DNA from: Euglena gracilis
Lineage: Eukaryota; Euglenida; Euglenophyceae; Euglenales
DNA length: 64,000 bases
Direction: 5' to 3'
NCBI GenBank assembly: GCA_039621445.1
Contig: CP154956.1
Span: forward strand, 72,875,899 to 72,939,898
Shown: positions 30,468 to 64,000 of the stretch, piece by piece
Position numbering within the stretch: the first letter of the stretch is position 1
How the letters are laid out: the number at the start of each line of letters is the position of its first letter
The notes under the pieces: generated by a model
Told to the model about the DNA's origin: nothing
Seen by the model: only the letters and a program-made list of their open reading frames with translations
Database searches by the model: none
Program-made: the position numbers and the translations under genes

Positions 30468-30513
30468 ACGCGCGCGCACACACACGACACAACACACACA
30501 CACGCACACACGC

Positions 30514-30609
<96 letters not shown>

Positions 30610-30610
30610 C
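30468..30610. repeat. (CA)n microsatellite in RRM gene intron
   Basis: About 140 bp of CA dinucleotides with a few CG interruptions at the left end. It lies in the intron between exons at 30,632 and 30,393. Confidence 0.9.
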
Positions 30611-30631
30611 GCCAACGACACAACAACACAC

Positions 30632-30726
30632 CGAGACAGTTGGAGGTCGACCACCTGCCGGGCCTTGAGCAGCTCCTCCGCATCCAGCCGGTGGATGTGC
30701 TTCACGGCGACGTCGAGGGAGGACAT
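30632..30726 (-). CDS. RRM gene, probable first coding exon
   Basis: Starts at ATG 30,726 (MSSLDVAVKHIHRLDAEELL) and ends LQLSR with a conventional donor (CG|GTGTGT). GC-rich codon use is like the transporter exons. In phase with the next exon it gives a leader helix followed by an RRM. The first Met is chosen because no longer open frame precedes it. Confidence 0.5.
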
Positions 30727-30859
30727 GGGTCGGGGCCGGCCCCAGGCAGGGAAGCGCCCCAGAAAAACCCCTGGGGCAGAGGCAGGGGAAGCGCTCCACG
30801 CCCACCCCCAAGCCTCATCTGATAGGCCGACGGCAGCGATACAGTTTGTTTAGCCCCCC

Positions 30860-31640
30860 CCCCCCTGTGGGATCACTTCCGCTCTTCCAAAGACCAGTCA
30901 GTCACTCTCACAGAAAAAAGTAAGTTGCCACACCACTTTGGGTTCAATGGGAAATCGGCCACAAAAATGAAGAAAAATTGCTTTGCCAGCTCTTTGATGA
31001 CCCCCTGGGGGGGGGGGGGGTCAGGCCAAAAAACAAAATCAGTCACATGTAAAAACCCTACTCAGTCACCGACACCCCCTCCCCTCGGGGGGGGGGGGGG
31101 GTCCGTCACAGGAGGTAGGGTGACCGTTGGTTGGGCCCAAACACCTATAGTTGACCCCCGATTTTTGCCATTTTCGGCCATTTTCGGCCATTTTTTCCTA
31201 TAGGTGGGGTAAAATTACCTTAAAATCCTTTCATACCAACAATGCATTTGATCATTCATGCAACGTGAAAGTTGTTGTGAGCAACAAATCAAGCCAACGC
31301 ATCCAAGGAGGTCCGTTTGGAATGCGCGGTTAGGGATTAAAGAGGTCAAAGAGTTTTTGGTTGCAATATGCAAATGCAAGGTTTTGGGAACAAGCTTCTT
31401 TTTCCTAACATTGGATCAACTCCAACTGGAATCCACAAAAAAATTTGGGGGGGTTCTATTTTGAAGGGTTTCAAAAGAAATAAAATCAATGTTGTGGGAA
31501 TTCAAATTCCATCAGAACATTGCCGAATGACACAGCAGGAATTTTTGTTTGAAACTCTCAAAAATAATTGACATCGTGAAAAATCTAAATAGCACAAATC
31601 CATGACTTCAACGAAGCCTTGATGTAAAATTTCATCCGTC
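30860..31640. other. Intergenic repeat-rich DNA
   Basis: Contains GACCAGTCAGTCACTC (30,892), G-runs at 31,008 and 31,089, a C/G-run hairpin near 31,075-31,105 and TTTTCGGCCA units at 31,168-31,195. No gene is supported. Confidence 0.35.
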
Positions 31641-32056
31641 ACAAGATGCAGATGCTGGACAAGATGCAGATGCTGGACACGATGTAATGGATGCAGATAC
31701 TGGGTAAGATTAAGATTTTGACAAGATGCTGGACAAGATGCAGACATTGGACAATTGGGTGAGCGCATTTGATGTCAATATTTCAACATTATGGGCCGAT
31801 CACATGTTTGCTTGCTTTTGTTCTGCCACTCAAGCTGAGCGCATTTTCTCCCAATTTCTGATCGTCCCAACAATCTTGTCCACGGTTTGCATCTTGTCTG
31901 GTGTCTGCATCTTGTCCAGCATCTGCACCTTGTACAGCATCTGCATCTTGTTCAGTGTCAACATCGTGTCCAGTGTCTGCATCTTGTCCAGCATCTGCAC
32001 CTTGTACAGCATCTGCATCTTGTCCAGTGTCTGCATCTTGTTAAGCATCTGCATCC
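31640..32056. repeat. 18-bp minisatellite with an inverted partner
   Basis: From 31,888 to 32,056 about nine 18-bp units of the form GCATCTTGTCCAGCATCT run on. At 31,643-31,760 degenerate units of the same sequence run in the opposite orientation (GATGCAGATGCTGGACAA). The 130 bp between them would be the loop of a large hairpin. Confidence 0.7.
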
Positions 32057-32099
32057 ATTGCATCTTGTCCACTATCTGCAACCACTGCATCCATTGGCT

Positions 32100-32895
32100 C
32101 CCAACCTGGCAAAATGACCACAGAAACCCAAAAAAAAATGACCACAAAAAGCCCAAAATTGACCACAAAAAGCCCCAACAAGCAACCAAAATGACCTAGA
32201 ATTGCCTCAAATAACCTAAAATTGCCTAAAAATGCCAACAATGTCCACAAAAAATTGTGAAAAATAACCCAAAATCACCAAAATGGCGCAAAATGGCCAA
32301 AAATGCCATAAAAATGTGCTCATATTGACCCAAATCAGCCCAATATTTGCCAAATCAGTGCAAAATAGCCCCCAAATTAGCAAAAAATTGATCCAAAATG
32401 GCCAAGATGGGTGTAATACTGGAGATTTGTGGAGAAATTATCCCAAAAATGGGTTTAATTCTTCAAAATATACAAAGAAATGCCAGCATCGCCCTTGTCA
32501 CCAAAATTTTCTGAAATGCCATCAAAACATTCAGCTCTGGCCCAAATAACCCATTCGGAGGTGGTTCTTTGAGCAGCATGTGTTGCAGGGCCAGGCATAA
32601 TGGCAGGAGAAGAGAGGTTGCACAGAGACAAGAATCAGTCGCACTGGAAATCGCCCCTCAGGGAAAAAGCAACTGTTGGGCAAAAAAAACTCGATAATTT
32701 TTGCAACAAATTTTTTCTCATTTTCGGCCATTTTGGCCATTTTCGGCTATTTTCGGCCATTTTCGGGACCCCCACCTATAGAGCCCAAAATTTCATTTTC
32801 GGCCATTTTTGGCCATTTTCGGCCATTTTTACTCTACTCCCCCCCCCGGGCAATTGTCGCGTGACAAATCGAGCAGCACGGAGGGGGGTGACAAT
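32100..32895. other. Degenerate AAAATGGCC / TTTTCGGCCA tracts
   Basis: 32,110-32,420 is built of short AAAATGACCA- and AAAATTGCC-like words; 32,710-32,835 of TTTTCGGCCA units; 32,842-32,897 is a copy of the GGCAATTGTCGCGTGACAAA repeat also present at 20,291. No gene seen. Confidence 0.4.
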
Positions 32896-63040
<30,145 letters not shown>

Positions 63041-64000
63041 GGCACTCGTGACCACACGTGCTGCTGGAAATGGCCACCAACCAACGATTCCTCCTCGCCA
63101 GCCCACACCTACCCCCCCCCCCGGATATTGTCCCGGGTGGCTCGGGCCAACAGCCCAAAAGGGTCACTTTCTCCATACTTGGGCTCACATGCCAAATGGA
63201 TGAATTCTTGAGACCCCCCATCACCATTGTCACCCTGGGAACTGTGTGTTTTCGACGTTTCCCAACCATTTCGTCAAAAGAAGAAGACGTTTGTGCGGGG
63301 ATAACATTCCTTGTAGTTCATTTTTGAACTAGTCAGGTTGGGCCCAACAGAGGAGGGGGTCAACTTAGAGGGGTCAAATCGGGTTCAACAACCCAGGGGG
63401 TCAATATCCAGGGGGAGAGGTCAATATCCGGGGGGGGGGGTACCTCAGGAAGGAGGGTGCAAAGTTGTTACCCCGGGGAGAGGGGGTTGGTCTGGGCCAC
63501 GATTGGAGGTCAATTTGGGGGGGGGGCACTCGGGGAACTTTTGTCACAACCGGATGGTTCAAATTGCCCCCAACGGGGAGGGTCAAAGCAGGGGGAATAT
63601 GAAACAAGGTCCCTCAAAATAAGCAATGCAAAAAAAATGCAAAAAGTGCAAAACAAGTACAAAAAATGCAAAAAAATGCACGTTGCACATTGTCTGCACG
63701 TTGCATATAATTCCTTTAGGAGATCCCGGGGATGTACACTTTTCAATTTGGCGACTTGAAAAATTTTCACCTCCCGGGGGAAATTTTTTCACTTTGCAAC
63801 CTTTTTTGCAATGCAACACAATACATGTTTTGGACAATAAAACATACTTTTCTTTAAGAGGACACACAAAAAAAAACTATGTCTTGCTCATCTTTTCGGG
63901 GAAAAAAAAACTAAAGAAAATCAAGCAAAGCAGCGACATATGCCACACCAAAAAGAAAAGCGTGGTGCAAACTTACAAAGTGACATGTTGGTTTGCCCAG
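63041..64000. other. Right edge: ABCC intron, no exon recognised
   Basis: G-runs at 63,430, 63,517 and tandem GGGGTCAA words at 63,355-63,430. 63,625-63,690 is AAAAAATGCAAAA-rich. The N-terminal exons of the transporter must lie beyond 64,000. Confidence 0.4.

Overview
The window is nuclear DNA of a microbial eukaryote. The right half (33,589 to the edge) carries one intron-riddled host gene on the minus strand, an ABCC/MRP-type ABC transporter with GC-rich exons. Most of its introns do not obey GT-AG. If exons are joined so that the ABC protein matches family consensus residue for residue, the intron ends nearly all show CAG (or CGG) at positions +4 to +6 and CTG (or TTG) at -8 to -6. As I recall it, this is the signature of euglenid nonconventional introns, so a Euglena-like organism is the best guess (inference; no rRNA or organellar marker is present).

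Left part (1-15,600): a decayed Ty3/gypsy chromovirus-like element on the plus strand. It has protease, a Dam-methyltransferase-like segment, RT, RNase H, integrase and chromodomain. Behind the integrase lie 6 kb of unrecognised Pro/Ala-rich reading frames. Its pol is interrupted at 1,593-4,470 by an LTR-flanked insertion (three 194-bp LTRs, TCCT target duplication) whose only ORF is a Dam-like protein on the minus strand. This whole stretch is unusually dense in short perfect palindromes.

15,600-25,133: two DIRS-type tyrosine-recombinase retroelements in opposite orientation. The plus-strand copy is frameshifted. The minus-strand copy looks intact: gag and tyrosine recombinase share one 4.4-kb open frame, and the RT-RNase H-Dam-like ORF lies wholly inside it in another frame.

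25,134-33,588: repeat-rich DNA (CATATA, CATA, CA arrays, an 18-bp minisatellite) with part of an RRM protein gene on the minus strand (about 29,357-30,726).

33,589-64,000: the ABCC transporter. I located 25 exons, including a 23-bp microexon; the N-terminus lies beyond the right edge. The introns hold a DIRS RT fragment, a tRNA-like gene, a TA-flanked inverted-repeat element, foldback sequences and several repeat families shared between introns. No bacterial genes, CRISPR arrays or rRNA genes were seen.
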